Below are positions 1-8,173 of a stretch of DNA of 64,000 bases, in pieces (positions within the stretch are counted from its first letter, which is position 1; each line of letters starts with the position of its first letter). The translations under genes and the position numbers were made by a program. Source of the stretch: Bacteroidaceae bacterium (lineage in GTDB: Bacteria; Bacteroidota; Bacteroidia; Bacteroidales; Bacteroidaceae); NCBI GenBank assembly GCA_017534535.1, contig JAFXVZ010000017.1:52968-116967 (forward strand). Direction: 5' to 3'. The notes under the pieces are model-generated. The model saw only the letters and a list, made by a program, of their open reading frames with translations, was not told where the DNA came from and did no database searches.

Positions 1-1
1 G

Positions 2-484
2 GGACAGGTAAAGGTGGATGCCCTGCGTGAACGATTGTTGCAAATCAACCCAGATGCAGATATCCAAGCCATTAGAATGGTGTATAATGAGGAGACGGCG
101 CACGAGATTGATCTCAACAACTTCGACTATGTAGTGGATGCCATCGACAGTCTGAAGGACAAGGCGTTGCTGATATTGAACGCCACCGCCTCGAAAGCCA
201 AGTTATTCGCTTCGATGGGAGCTGCTCTGAAGTTAGATCCTACGAAGATTGAGGTAGCTGAGTTCTGGAAGGTGAAGGGAGACCCATTGGCAAAAGCTTT
301 GCGCAATAGGTTTAAAAAGAGTGGCGAGTTTCCCAAACGGAAGTTCAAGTGTGTGTTCAGTGAGGAACGGTTGCCGTTCAAGACTGAAGGGAAAGGGTCG
401 CTCTCGCAAATCACGGCTATCTTCGGCTTTACCTTAGCAGGACTGGTAGTAAATGAAATAATGAAGAATGAAGATAATGAATAA
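2..484 (+). CDS. tcdA: tRNA threonylcarbamoyladenosine dehydratase (C-terminal part, 5' end outside the window)
   Basis: The reading frame is open from the first bases of the window, so the gene starts upstream; the GTG at 14 is only an internal Val codon. What remains is the C-terminal half of a ThiF/E1-like adenylating enzyme: the segment VVDAIDSLKDK followed by ASMGAALKLDPTKIEVAEFW and GDPLAKALRNRFKK matches the conserved DAID, MGA-x-DPT and DPLA-R blocks of the TcdA/CsdL family. Known family members use ATP to cyclise t6A at tRNA position 37 to ct6A. The frame ends in a hydrophobic tail (GFTLAGLVVNEI), also usual for the family. The next gene begins five bases downstream, so the two may be cotranscribed. 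Confidence 0.85.
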   Translation, partial: GQVKVDALRERLLQINPDADIQAIRMVYNEETAHEIDLNNFDYVVDAIDSLKDKALLILNATASKAKLFASMGAALKLDPTKIEVAEFWKVKGDPLAKALRNRFKKSGEFPKRKFKCVFSEERLPFKTEGKGSLSQITAIFGFTLAGLVVNEIMKNEDNE

Positions 485-488
485 TGAT

Positions 489-1490
489 ATGAAGAATGTA
501 TTATTTGGAGGCTTGTGCTTCATCTTAGCACTCGCTTCATGCAACGGAAAAGGAAAGACGAATGGTACAGGTTATCTGATTGACGGTGAGATATCCGACA
601 TCAAGAACGGCATGGTGTATCTGAAAGAGTATCAGGACAAGAACTTCACATTGGTGGACTCTGCTGAGGTAACCAATGGGAAATTTGAGTTCAGAGGCTT
701 TGCCTTACAGACACTGGCATACGGACTGACCACCGACAAAGAGAGCAACAATCCGCTGGTGTTCTTCCTCGGCAACGAACTGATGAACATTAAGATGAGT
801 GAGGAAAAGAAGACGCTTGACATTGAGGGCTCACCTATCAATACGCTCTATCAAGAGACCGTTGGCAAGGTAGGCAAGGAAGGGTTCGACATCAATGAGT
901 TCGCTACCGCCAACCCTGCATCAGCCCTTACACCTTATTATATTATGCGTAACCTGGCATGGGGACTCGATCTGGAGCAGTTGCAGGGCTTACGTGCCAA
1001 GCTCGACAAGTCGTTGGACGGCAATAAGTATGTGAAACAGATGGAAGACCTGATAGCCAGGAAAGAGGCGGTACAGGTGGGCAAGATAGCTCCCGACTTT
1101 ACACTACCCGACCCCGATGGTAAGCCTGTTAGCTTGAAGGATTTCAGAGGTAAGTATGTACTCGTGAGCTTCTGGGCAGGCTGGTGTCCCGATTGCCGTA
1201 GGGAGAATCCTTTCATCGTGGAAGCATATAACAAGTATAAGAACAAAAACTTCACGGTATTGGGGGTATCCATTGATCGCGACCGCGAGACTTGGCTCAA
1301 GACCATCGATCAGCAAGGCCTCACATGGACGCAAGTGTCTGACCTGAAGTATTGGCAAAGTCCGGTGTTAGAGTTGTATGCCATCCGCTGGGTACCAACA
1401 GGCATCCTGCTCGACCCCGAAGGCAAAATACTAAACATCAGCCTCAACGAGGACGAGTTGGTCAAGAATTTAGCCAGTGTATTCGGATAG
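489..1490 (+). CDS. TlpA-like thiol-disulfide lipoprotein with N-terminal DUF4369 domain
   Basis: A 333-residue envelope protein. The ATG at 489 is preferred over the one at 468 because it gives a compact lipoprotein signal (MKNVLFGGLCFILALASC) and does not overlap tcdA. The N-terminal half looks like the DUF4369 domain common in Bacteroidetes redox lipoproteins. The C-terminal half is an AhpC/TSA-thioredoxin fold beginning near APDFTLPDPDGKPVSL, with the redox motif WCPDC (Cys233 and Cys236) and the cis-Pro region WVPTG. Such proteins act in the periplasm as disulfide reductases or resistance proteins; the substrate is not deducible. It follows tcdA closely and is followed by 200 bp holding the hsp20 promoter. 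Confidence 0.85.
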   Translation: MKNVLFGGLCFILALASCNGKGKTNGTGYLIDGEISDIKNGMVYLKEYQDKNFTLVDSAEVTNGKFEFRGFALQTLAYGLTTDKESNNPLVFFLGNELMNIKMSEEKKTLDIEGSPINTLYQETVGKVGKEGFDINEFATANPASALTPYYIMRNLAWGLDLEQLQGLRAKLDKSLDGNKYVKQMEDLIARKEAVQVGKIAPDFTLPDPDGKPVSLKDFRGKYVLVSFWAGWCPDCRRENPFIVEAYNKYKNKNFTVLGVSIDRDRETWLKTIDQQGLTWTQVSDLKYWQSPVLELYAIRWVPTGILLDPEGKILNISLNEDELVKNLASVFG

Positions 1491-1505
1491 AATTTCAGAA
1501 ATTCA

Positions 1506-1571
1506 TTGACATTTTGTCTGCTACGATTGACAAAATTGCATAGTTTACCTCTATTCATTGACAAATTGTCA
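1506..1571 (+). repeat. Three TTGACA-type dyads upstream of the sigma-54 promoter
   Basis: Three related sites lie in 66 bp: TTGACATTTTGTC (1506-1518), TTGACAAAATTGCA (1527-1540) and the dyad TTGACAAATTGTCA (1558-1571). They fall about 45-100 bp upstream of the predicted start, a plausible place for an enhancer-binding protein. Their role is an inference from position and symmetry. Confidence 0.5.
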
Positions 1572-1583
1572 TTACATTGCTCA

Positions 1584-1599
1584 TGGCACGCAAGTTGCC
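1584..1599 (+). promoter_or_regulatory. Sigma-54 (-24/-12) promoter of hsp20
   Basis: TGGCACGCAAGTTGCC matches the RpoN consensus TGGCACG-N4-TTGCW at every position except the last. The invariant GG (1585-1586) and GC (1597-1598) are exactly 12 bp apart. The expected start is near 1610, leaving a leader of about 80 nt before the hsp20 ATG. No TAnnTTTG element is apparent in this gap. Confidence 0.8.
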
Positions 1600-1690
1600 A
1601 TTTATTAAGTGCAAGTCGTTAGCGAAAGCAGCGACGAACAACAATGTAAAACAATTTAAAAGAACTAAAATAAAAATGGAGGTATTAACT

Positions 1691-2113
1691 ATGTTACCAG
1701 CAATGTTTAGGAATACTTGGTTTCCAACCGTATTCGATGATTTTGATTTCACACCTCGTGCCAACACAACCGCACCGGCAGTAAACGTAATGGAAAATGA
1801 AACGGCATACACGATGGAAGTTGCCGCTCCTGGCATCAAGAAAGAGTTTTGCCGTGTTAACATCAATGAGGATGGCAACTTGAGCATCGCCATCGAGAAC
1901 AAGTGGGAGCATAAGGAAGAGGACAAGGAGAAGAAGCATCATTACCTGCGTCGTGAGTTCTCTTACTCAAACTACCAACAGAACTACACCCTGCCAGAGG
2001 ATGTTGATAAGGAACATATCTCTGCGAAGGTTGAGAACGGCATACTGACCGTGGTTCTGCCAAAGTTCAAGAAGGAAGAAATCAAGAATGCCCGCACCAT
2101 TGAGATTTCGTAA
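1691..2113 (+). CDS. Hsp20/alpha-crystallin small heat-shock protein
   Basis: A 140-residue ATP-independent holdase chaperone that binds unfolding proteins in the cytoplasm. The ATG at 1691 is chosen because the product then begins MLPAMFRNTWFPTVFDDF, the usual start of this family, and a GGAGG sits 8 bp upstream at 1678-1682; an in-frame ATG at 1676 is possible and the more upstream one at 1577 is not. The alpha-crystallin domain runs from about residue 30 to the end, with the AAPGIKKEF and VENGILTVVLPKF blocks. It is monocistronic, with its own terminator at 2151. The sigma-54 promoter upstream implies activator-dependent expression rather than housekeeping control. Confidence 0.93.
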   Translation: MLPAMFRNTWFPTVFDDFDFTPRANTTAPAVNVMENETAYTMEVAAPGIKKEFCRVNINEDGNLSIAIENKWEHKEEDKEKKHHYLRREFSYSNYQQNYTLPEDVDKEHISAKVENGILTVVLPKFKKEEIKNARTIEIS

Positions 2114-2150
2114 CCTATAAACTATTAATTTATAAGCGTTATTACAAAGA

Positions 2151-2190
2151 AAGGCTGTGCCTGGAAGGCACAGCCTTTTTATTTTTTTAT
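2151..2190 (+). terminator. Rho-independent terminator of hsp20
   Basis: Stem AAGGCTGTGCC (2151-2161) pairs with GGCACAGCCTT (2167-2177) across a five-base loop and is followed by a T-rich run up to 2190. Confidence 0.9.
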
Positions 2191-2236
2191 TATAACATTA
2201 CCCTTAAGAAGACCAAAAACATTTACACACAATCGC

Positions 2237-2256
2237 TTAACTGCCGGTTAACGGAA
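2237..2256 (+). repeat. Left inverted repeat of a putative invertible segment (IR-L)
   Basis: TTAACTGCCGGTTAACGGAA is the exact reverse complement of 3342-3361. The element is itself a dyad, TTAAC and GTTAA around the asymmetric spacer TGCCG, as expected for a tyrosine-recombinase core site with two recombinase-binding arms. Confidence 0.75.
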
Positions 2257-2317
2257 TAAATATTAGACAAAAGTAATAATAATTCTCCACATTACAAATT
2301 ATTATTAAGATTATTTA

Positions 2318-2325
2318 TACATTTG
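2318..2325 (+). promoter_or_regulatory. Probable -7 element of the recombinase gene
   Basis: TACATTTG fits the Bacteroidetes -7 consensus TAnnTTTG and lies 52 bp before the ATG. No clear TTTG is found at the -33 position. The element lies inside the inverted repeats, so it would flip together with the gene. Confidence 0.4.
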
Positions 2326-2377
2326 GGGTGACATTCCCTTAAAAAGACCTAAGTTTTAACTATTAACATATATAACG

Positions 2378-3316
2378 ATGATGAAAAAAGAGATTTCTCT
2401 ACAAGAAATGCTCGAGAGGTCTGTAAATGACCTTCAATGCATGAAGAAATGGGGTACTGCCAAAGTATATAAGGCGGTAGAGAACTCTGTTACCCGGTAC
2501 ATGAAAGGTAGAGCTATATTTTTACATGGGGTAACTCCCGAATGGTTATTGAATTATGAAGAGTATTTATGCCATCAACGAAAAAGTTGGAACACCATAT
2601 CTACTTATATGAAGATATGTCGTTCCGCTTACAATTCTGCCGTTGATTTGGGGTTAGTTAGTCCTATTCATCGGTTGTTTCACCATGTATTTACAGGCAT
2701 CATCTCTAAAAGAGCAAATGCGATGGATATTGGTATGTTACGCAAAATGATGGAACCGAATGATTATTTTCAAAAGCTATCTGTTTCTCAAATGCGTACG
2801 TTGAAGATATTCATGCTGCTGTTCTTACTTAGAGGGATGCCTTTTGTTGATTTTGCTTTTCTGAGAAAGAATGATATCCAGAACCATATCTTAACCTATC
2901 GTCGCAAAAAGACAGGTAGGGAAATACAAATCAAGCTAACGTCTGAAACCATAAATCTTATCCGGGATTTGTCAACTGACACTAAGAAGAGATCTCCGTA
3001 TGTCTTCAACATCCTGCACCACAATGAGTGGTCGTCTGAAGCATACTTAGAGTATACCTCTGCACTGAGAAAGTTTAACAAACAGTTGAAAGATATTAGC
3101 AAAATTATTGGTATAGACATCAGCCTTTCATCCTACAAAGCACGCCATAGTTGGGCTACTATGGCATACTACTCTGGTGTAAATCCAGGAGTCATCAGTC
3201 AGTCGTTAGGACATGCTTCATTATCGACTACTGAAATCTACATGAATCCTTTCCGTAACGAACAATTCGATAAAGCCAACGAGCAAGTACTTAATTATGT
3301 GAGGAAGGGCAAATAG
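2378..3316 (+). CDS. Tyrosine recombinase (DNA invertase-type site-specific integrase)
   Basis: A 312-residue phage-integrase-family recombinase. An N-terminal SAM-like core-binding domain (about 10-105) precedes the catalytic domain. Catalytic residues visible are Arg152 (RGMPFVDF), Lys177/178 (YRRKKTG), Arg256 in SSYKARHSWA (the usual box-II His is Tyr253), His279 (LGHA) and the nucleophile Tyr288 (TEIYMN). Its size and single-domain layout match the Bacteroides/Prevotella recombinases that flip short promoters or genes beside surface loci rather than large mobile-element integrases. Perfect 20-bp inverted repeats at 2237-2256 and 3342-3361 enclose the whole gene. No relaxase, excisionase or cargo gene is nearby. 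The fimbrial locus ends 470 bp downstream in convergent orientation. Confidence 0.9.
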   Translation: MMKKEISLQEMLERSVNDLQCMKKWGTAKVYKAVENSVTRYMKGRAIFLHGVTPEWLLNYEEYLCHQRKSWNTISTYMKICRSAYNSAVDLGLVSPIHRLFHHVFTGIISKRANAMDIGMLRKMMEPNDYFQKLSVSQMRTLKIFMLLFLLRGMPFVDFAFLRKNDIQNHILTYRRKKTGREIQIKLTSETINLIRDLSTDTKKRSPYVFNILHHNEWSSEAYLEYTSALRKFNKQLKDISKIIGIDISLSSYKARHSWATMAYYSGVNPGVISQSLGHASLSTTEIYMNPFRNEQFDKANEQVLNYVRKGK

Positions 3317-3330
3317 CATTCTGACTTTCA

Positions 3331-3378
3331 TTTATTCTTTGTTCCGTTAACCGGCAGTTAATCGGAACAAAGAATAAA
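3331..3378 (+). repeat. Right inverted repeat (IR-R) within a 48-nt near-perfect palindrome
   Basis: IR-R is 3342-3361, TTCCGTTAACCGGCAGTTAA. It is embedded in a longer dyad: TTTATTCTTTGTTCCG (3331-3346) is the exact reverse complement of 3363-3378, with TTAAC and GTTAA continuing inwards to the spacer CGGCA and one unpaired T at 3362. A stem of about 21 bp could form in DNA or RNA, so the site may also terminate recombinase transcription 15 bp after its stop codon. IR-L lacks the long outer arms. Confidence 0.8.
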
Positions 3379-3619
3379 TAGTCAGGTGTTATTGTTGCTT
3401 GACGCACATAGGGACTTTATGGGTCGTCTTCCCAAACCTACTAGGGAGGGCGATTAATAATAGTACTTATACGAGATATGGGATTTCAATTCCAATTATT
3501 ACATACGATAATAGTTCAATTATATAGAACTGAAGGCGTAGCCCTTTGTGAAAAGTGCGAAGCCGGATTGTTATTAATTCCGCTGTATTAATGAATATAC
3601 AGCTATATTTATTCTCGTA

Positions 3620-3657
3620 GTCACTGGTCTTTGTGAAAAAACCAGTGACTTTCTTTT
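3620..3657 (+). terminator. Plus-strand terminator without an obvious gene
   Basis: GTCACTGGT (3620-3628) pairs with ACCAGTGAC (3641-3649) and is followed by TTTCTTTT on the plus strand. Confidence 0.75.
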
Positions 3658-3700
3658 AATACCCTTCTCAACCTAACTCAAGAGCAAGTTGTATAAAGAA

Positions 3701-3724
3701 TAAACGCCCCAGCTGGGGCGTTTA
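3701..3724 (-). terminator. Terminator of the fimbrial operon
   Basis: A perfect 24-bp palindrome with the GC-rich core CGCCCCAGCTGGGGCG lies 64 bp after the last fimbrial stop codon. On the minus strand it is followed by TTCTTTATAC. Being symmetric, it can act in both directions. Confidence 0.75.
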
Positions 3725-3787
3725 AAAGGTCAAATGTATTATACTATAAAAATTCTAAATATTCAGCTTCATGACCATAGCCAATTA

Positions 3788-5677
3788 TTATGGTGTCACT
3801 GCCCTCAGTGAACCCAACGAATGATTAGTCGATTTCATCTCAACAAACAACCCAAGGCCAGAATTGGTAGTGCTAGGAGTAGGAGCAGTCTGATAGGTAC
3901 TTCTCACGTCCTTCAGGTTAACCACATACTCACCAGAGTTCCATGTATCCTTATACTCAATCGGGAATTCATACCAATAGTTCCAGCTTCTGGCTTGGTA
4001 ATTCCAGGCTGAATTAGTGGCACTCTGAGTAATGCCGTCTACGGCCGTGGTTTCTACTTTCACACGGGCAAACTTTGAAGGATCATAGTCGATGCTTATC
4101 GGCTCCAGCGTCTTGCTGACAATCCTCAGCGTCTGCGGGAAGAAAGCTTCAGGCGTATTTTCCGGAATCGACACTTTGAGCTGATAATTCGTTCCTGACT
4201 GATGGGTTAAAGTAGCGGTGAATGTATGTGCACACGAGTACACATCTATGTCACGATACAGACCAGAGTGCACACAGATGAATCGCAACTCGTTATGCTT
4301 CCAAATGTCTTCTTCCACAGAAGATCTTGTGAAGGTAATCGTACCAATACCCGTACTACTATTATACTGCACCTGAGGTCTGTCGGCAGGATCCTCGGAG
4401 TTGGCATTCTCAACCGCATCTGGCGTATTGTCTAATTCCTTTTCCAGCCACAAGGCATTGAAAACCGCCCCCGATACCCCATGTCCTTCTGAATCTACAT
4501 ATTCAAAAGGAACGGAGACCACTGCCGTATTGGCATCGGCAACGCCAAAGTACTTTATGCTACCTTCGGTAAGTGTCAGGTAACGCTCACCATTAGTCAC
4601 GGTAAATACATCTTTACCCACATGGGCAAAACGGTCGTTACTGTAAACGGTGGCATTCAGCGCCTCTTCCACTGTATCATAGCCCAGTTCCTTCGGCAGT
4701 TGTTCAATGTTAATCGTATATTCCTCATTTCGCTTCACCAGCACAGGTGTGTAGTCTGATTTCAGGAACTTTATGGCATGATATTTTACAACATTATCAG
4801 TATAGGTTACCCTTGCTACAACCTTAACAGGGTTTCGCACATTGCGGTTGGCGAAAAGATACTGTGCATCAGTCTCCGAGGTCCATCCGGCAGCCTGATA
4901 AGCTGCTGTACCCCAAGAAGTAGGTGCCGTTACTTGATATTTGAATACGTCATCATCTGTAAACTGGGTAGTTACCAGGTTTATTGTGTTAGTTGACGGA
5001 TTATAATAATCATTGGTATATGGGTTCGTGATGTTATCATTGGTCTCGCGCGGAGCAATCAAGCCTCTCATCAAGCCATCACTTATCGTCCAGATGATTG
5101 ACCTGATGTTAGTAGCACCATTGTGAGAAAGATACAGCTTTGCCCTGTCTCTCAGCAGCCATACCTTACTCGTATTATCTTCATTCTTGAGCCATGTTTC
5201 CATCGCACCGACACTCGATTCCTTATGGTAGCCCCAATAAGTCATGTTGTGCTGATAATCCACGGTCATAGACCTGTTGCGCATCAGGGTTGACTCACGC
5301 ATCACACTCACGTTGCTTGGCAGCACCATGTCGTCAAAATTAGCTACAAAGTGAATGCGGGCAGTGTTGTTTGGCACAGTAGCCGTGATAGTCTTGCTGG
5401 TCATATTAACAGTAGCATCCTTCACAGATACAAACAGACCATCAATGTCGAAACAAATCAGTTTCATGCTGGTGATATTAGGATTAGAAGTATCCTCACC
5501 CACTACAAAGCTACGGGTGTCGCCAGTTGCGCCCACCACACCAATACCAATGTTCACCTCCATCTCGCCAGAGGCCACTTGAGCTGCCTTTTGGACTTCC
5601 TGCACCAGTACGTCATCTGTGCAGGCGCAGAAGGTCACCAACAGCATTAAGGTCAATATATAGTTTATCTTTTTCAT
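3788..5677 (-). CDS. Large fimbrial accessory/tip lipoprotein (last gene of the fimbrial operon)
   Basis: A 629-residue lipoprotein with signal MKKINYILTLMLLVTFCAC and acylated Cys19. Thr-Arg follows at residues 54-55 (GDTR-SFV), the position where type V pilins are trimmed by an Arg-specific protease. The next ~270 residues resemble the N-terminal domain of fimbrillins, including an NTARIHFVANFDD strand that recalls Mfa/FimA-type subunits. The C-terminal half is a series of predicted beta strands with no domain I recognise. Size and end-of-operon position favour a tip or minor subunit over a shaft protein. It starts 5 bp after the upstream gene stops, indicating tight coupling. The exact family was not determined. 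Confidence 0.7.
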   Translation of the reverse strand: MKKINYILTLMLLVTFCACTDDVLVQEVQKAAQVASGEMEVNIGIGVVGATGDTRSFVVGEDTSNPNITSMKLICFDIDGLFVSVKDATVNMTSKTITATVPNNTARIHFVANFDDMVLPSNVSVMRESTLMRNRSMTVDYQHNMTYWGYHKESSVGAMETWLKNEDNTSKVWLLRDRAKLYLSHNGATNIRSIIWTISDGLMRGLIAPRETNDNITNPYTNDYYNPSTNTINLVTTQFTDDDVFKYQVTAPTSWGTAAYQAAGWTSETDAQYLFANRNVRNPVKVVARVTYTDNVVKYHAIKFLKSDYTPVLVKRNEEYTINIEQLPKELGYDTVEEALNATVYSNDRFAHVGKDVFTVTNGERYLTLTEGSIKYFGVADANTAVVSVPFEYVDSEGHGVSGAVFNALWLEKELDNTPDAVENANSEDPADRPQVQYNSSTGIGTITFTRSSVEEDIWKHNELRFICVHSGLYRDIDVYSCAHTFTATLTHQSGTNYQLKVSIPENTPEAFFPQTLRIVSKTLEPISIDYDPSKFARVKVETTAVDGITQSATNSAWNYQARSWNYWYEFPIEYKDTWNSGEYVVNLKDVRSTYQTAPTPSTTNSGLGLFVEMKSTNHSLGSLRAVTP

Positions 5678-5682
5678 ACTAA

Positions 5683-8154
5683 CTAATTATTTAAGTTATA
5701 TGCAGATTCCTCAGCACCATCCATTTCTCCGTTTATATAGCGAATATCATCAGGTGTCAAGTCACGGACACAACGGACATAAGTGACGCCATCTTCACCG
5801 TTAGGATTTGCTACTTGTGTACCTCCACTTAACGTATAATATAGTCTACCACCCAAAATTTCTACAATCACGTCTTGAGCATTATCATCATACTGATAGT
5901 TTGTTATGTAGGTAATCTCATCTGCGGTCGGGAGTCGCCAGCCTGTATATCTATGTCCATTTTCAGCTACTTCCATATATGTATGACAATGCGCTGCTGC
6001 ATCTCTGGCTGCATTATCGCCTGAGAAAGAGGAAACAGCACCCAATTGGGAAGCCATCATAAATGCCGGAGAAACCACATTATCCTGTGATTGATAATTA
6101 TTGTCTAATGTAGGTCTTCCTGTTACATGAGTAGTGCTTGCCGCACCTGTCTGAATGACATACATATGGTTATTTGTAAGTCCTCTCATCGACCTTGGCA
6201 CTTCTGTAGTCCTAGTCGCATTATACCTATTATTATTAACTCTATTATCATATATCGGATATATAAGTCCATCTGTACTATTATAGACTTTTGCCCTGAA
6301 ATGTTCATCTTGATATCCTCGTTGAGCATTATGATTAGCTTGATCATTGGCCCAATCAATCCATTTCATGCTATTATTTATAAGTGCATACACACGCCAA
6401 TAGTCATTGAGATAATAATAGCCGTATTGTCTGGAAACACTATAGCCTTCACTATTAAAAACATTATAATCTGCTTGAGTGATTTGAACTCTAACATTGG
6501 TATATCCGTACCCAGGTGATGTTTTGCTAACTTCCCACAATTCCGTATAGCTATTCCACCAATCATTTTCGTTACGGAAATCAGTATAAGCTGGTGCATT
6601 CTCTGATCTTGATGACCACGCTCCCGGAATATTCAAGACAAAATCTTCAGGGAAATGTCTTACTATAACTTCCTCTGTCATGCTACCCATCTTTACCGTA
6701 AACTTAATGTATTTCACAGTCTTATTGATAGGTATCATAGATCCGACCTTGATGGTATGATTATTCTTATCCAAAGTCACACTATAATGGGCATCTGTAC
6801 CATTGGGGTTCGGAGAATTCGTAATTGCACTCTTATTCGGGAAAGGAGTTTCCACATTCATGTTATTCCTATAATAAGAGCTTATATCCACAAGCTGAAC
6901 ATCGTCACTTGCAGAATAAGTGAGGGTAATATATTTCATAACACCCTCATCTCCCTCATAAATGGCTGGATTCTCGGGTGACACGGAAAGGAATGTAAGG
7001 TGAGTGGTAGAGATATTGGCAGATACTCCCGCATCAGTTTGTGAACTTGTATCCCAAGGAACAACCTCATATTTAATATTCACCTCTTCATTCTCGACCA
7101 CCTCCTCGGTGCTACCGTATGAGTTGATAATTACGTTTGCCTTATATAAATAATTACTCTCAATGCCTGTAGTGGCACTTGAAACTAGCGGAACCATGTA
7201 GTAGTGATAAGATCTGGGCCTATCAGTTTCAGGTATAGTGGTATCAGAGTCATCCCTGAACTCAAAGCTAAGTAACATTTTAGGAGTCTTTTCCACATAC
7301 TCAGCAGCTGTCCAGCTAAACCGATAGGAATAAGCTTCAATAAAATACTCAGGAGCATTAGCTGGATCCACAAAGGTCTCTGTCACACCTTGATTCAAAT
7401 CAGGAGAAACAACCAGTGGATTTGTAAAACCACTGATTAACAGATTTGGGTCATAATTGGTAATGCCATCCGCTGTCAGCGTGGTACGCATTGCCATACT
7501 GGAAGCCTTATACAAAGGTCGCATTAACACATAATTGTCAACATGCATCTTATTAATCAACCCATTACCAATTCCCACTTTCAGCTGCAGCTTAGCCAAA
7601 GAGCGCTTAATCACCACATTATCCAGCAGCTGGTCTGACTTATTTTGGGGTTTCCATGTAGTATAACCATCCATCAGGAAAGAGGAAGGATTGACAATGA
7701 AATCTCGGTTTTCCGTCACCAGGTATTGCTTCATCGCAGTTACATCAGCAAAATCCTGGCTGGCTAATGCCTCGGGACCATTGGCGAACACATATACCTC
7801 ATATTCGGTATTTAGTTCATAACCACTACGCGTCCAATATGGATCTACCACCGTCTTTGCTCCAGTTATGGTTGACCCAAGCTTATAGTGTTTCATCAAT
7901 GTGCCATCGCTCTTTTTGAACACATATATGTCCAGCTTATTGATAGCCCTCTCCCTGTCAGTAGCTGCTTCCTCTGTTCGAGTGAAGGCAGGTTCCTCAT
8001 CCGCTAAAGAGAGATTGATGCTTAAGGCGTTGTTGCCACCCTCCACAGCGAACTCTTCCTGTTCACATGCAGTAGGCAGGACCAGTGCCATCGTTATCGC
8101 AAGAGCGGAGGCAAAGGTATTACGAACGTATGTCAGTATCGTTTTCATGCTCAT
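5683..8154 (-). CDS. Very large fimbrial tip-type lipoprotein (candidate adhesin)
   Basis: An 823-residue lipoprotein; signal ending MALVLPTAC (Cys30), then Thr-Arg at 58-59 (PAFTR). Residues 45-330 look like a fimbrillin N-terminal domain (INKLDIYVFKKSDGTL, YEVYVFANG, KRSLAKLQLKV). A middle region of about 200 residues is followed by a C-terminal segment with WRLPTADEITYI and VTYVRCVRDL, which resembles the FISUMP/DUF1566-like module often found at the end of surface proteins. That module is a good candidate for the exposed binding domain, but its ligand is unknown. The second start codon (MKT) is possible two residues later. The coding region is richer in A+T than the neighbouring housekeeping genes, as is common in exposed variable proteins. 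Confidence 0.72.
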   Translation of the reverse strand: MSMKTILTYVRNTFASALAITMALVLPTACEQEEFAVEGGNNALSINLSLADEEPAFTRTEEAATDRERAINKLDIYVFKKSDGTLMKHYKLGSTITGAKTVVDPYWTRSGYELNTEYEVYVFANGPEALASQDFADVTAMKQYLVTENRDFIVNPSSFLMDGYTTWKPQNKSDQLLDNVVIKRSLAKLQLKVGIGNGLINKMHVDNYVLMRPLYKASSMAMRTTLTADGITNYDPNLLISGFTNPLVVSPDLNQGVTETFVDPANAPEYFIEAYSYRFSWTAAEYVEKTPKMLLSFEFRDDSDTTIPETDRPRSYHYYMVPLVSSATTGIESNYLYKANVIINSYGSTEEVVENEEVNIKYEVVPWDTSSQTDAGVSANISTTHLTFLSVSPENPAIYEGDEGVMKYITLTYSASDDVQLVDISSYYRNNMNVETPFPNKSAITNSPNPNGTDAHYSVTLDKNNHTIKVGSMIPINKTVKYIKFTVKMGSMTEEVIVRHFPEDFVLNIPGAWSSRSENAPAYTDFRNENDWWNSYTELWEVSKTSPGYGYTNVRVQITQADYNVFNSEGYSVSRQYGYYYLNDYWRVYALINNSMKWIDWANDQANHNAQRGYQDEHFRAKVYNSTDGLIYPIYDNRVNNNRYNATRTTEVPRSMRGLTNNHMYVIQTGAASTTHVTGRPTLDNNYQSQDNVVSPAFMMASQLGAVSSFSGDNAARDAAAHCHTYMEVAENGHRYTGWRLPTADEITYITNYQYDDNAQDVIVEILGGRLYYTLSGGTQVANPNGEDGVTYVRCVRDLTPDDIRYINGEMDGAEESAYNLNN

Positions 8155-8173
8155 TCCTTATCTTAATCCTAAA

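Larger units (their letters stand above)
2201..2349 (+). repeat. Direct repeat pair flanking the left recombination site
   Basis: CCCTTAAGAAGACC (2201-2214) and CCCTTAAAAAGACC (2336-2349) differ at one base, and both follow an ACATT. One copy lies outside and one inside the left inverted repeat. They could be accessory binding sites for the recombinase; this is inferred from position only. Confidence 0.4.
3379..3787. other. Intergenic region between the recombinase and the fimbrial locus
   Basis: No convincing protein gene is present; the longest notable frame is a 12-codon ORF at 3419. The plus strand carries a complete terminator at 3620-3657 although no plus-strand gene ends nearby except the recombinase at 3316. 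Several small dyads occur, for example AGTTC and GAACT near 3510-3535. A small RNA or a long recombinase 3' end are both possible. The minus-strand terminator of the fimbrial operon lies at 3701-3724. Confidence 0.5.

Noticed and set aside
2378-3316. Integrase of a conjugative or phage element
   Set aside because: No relaxase, Tra, phage or excisionase genes are nearby, the recombinase is of the short invertase type, and its sites are inverted, not direct, repeats.
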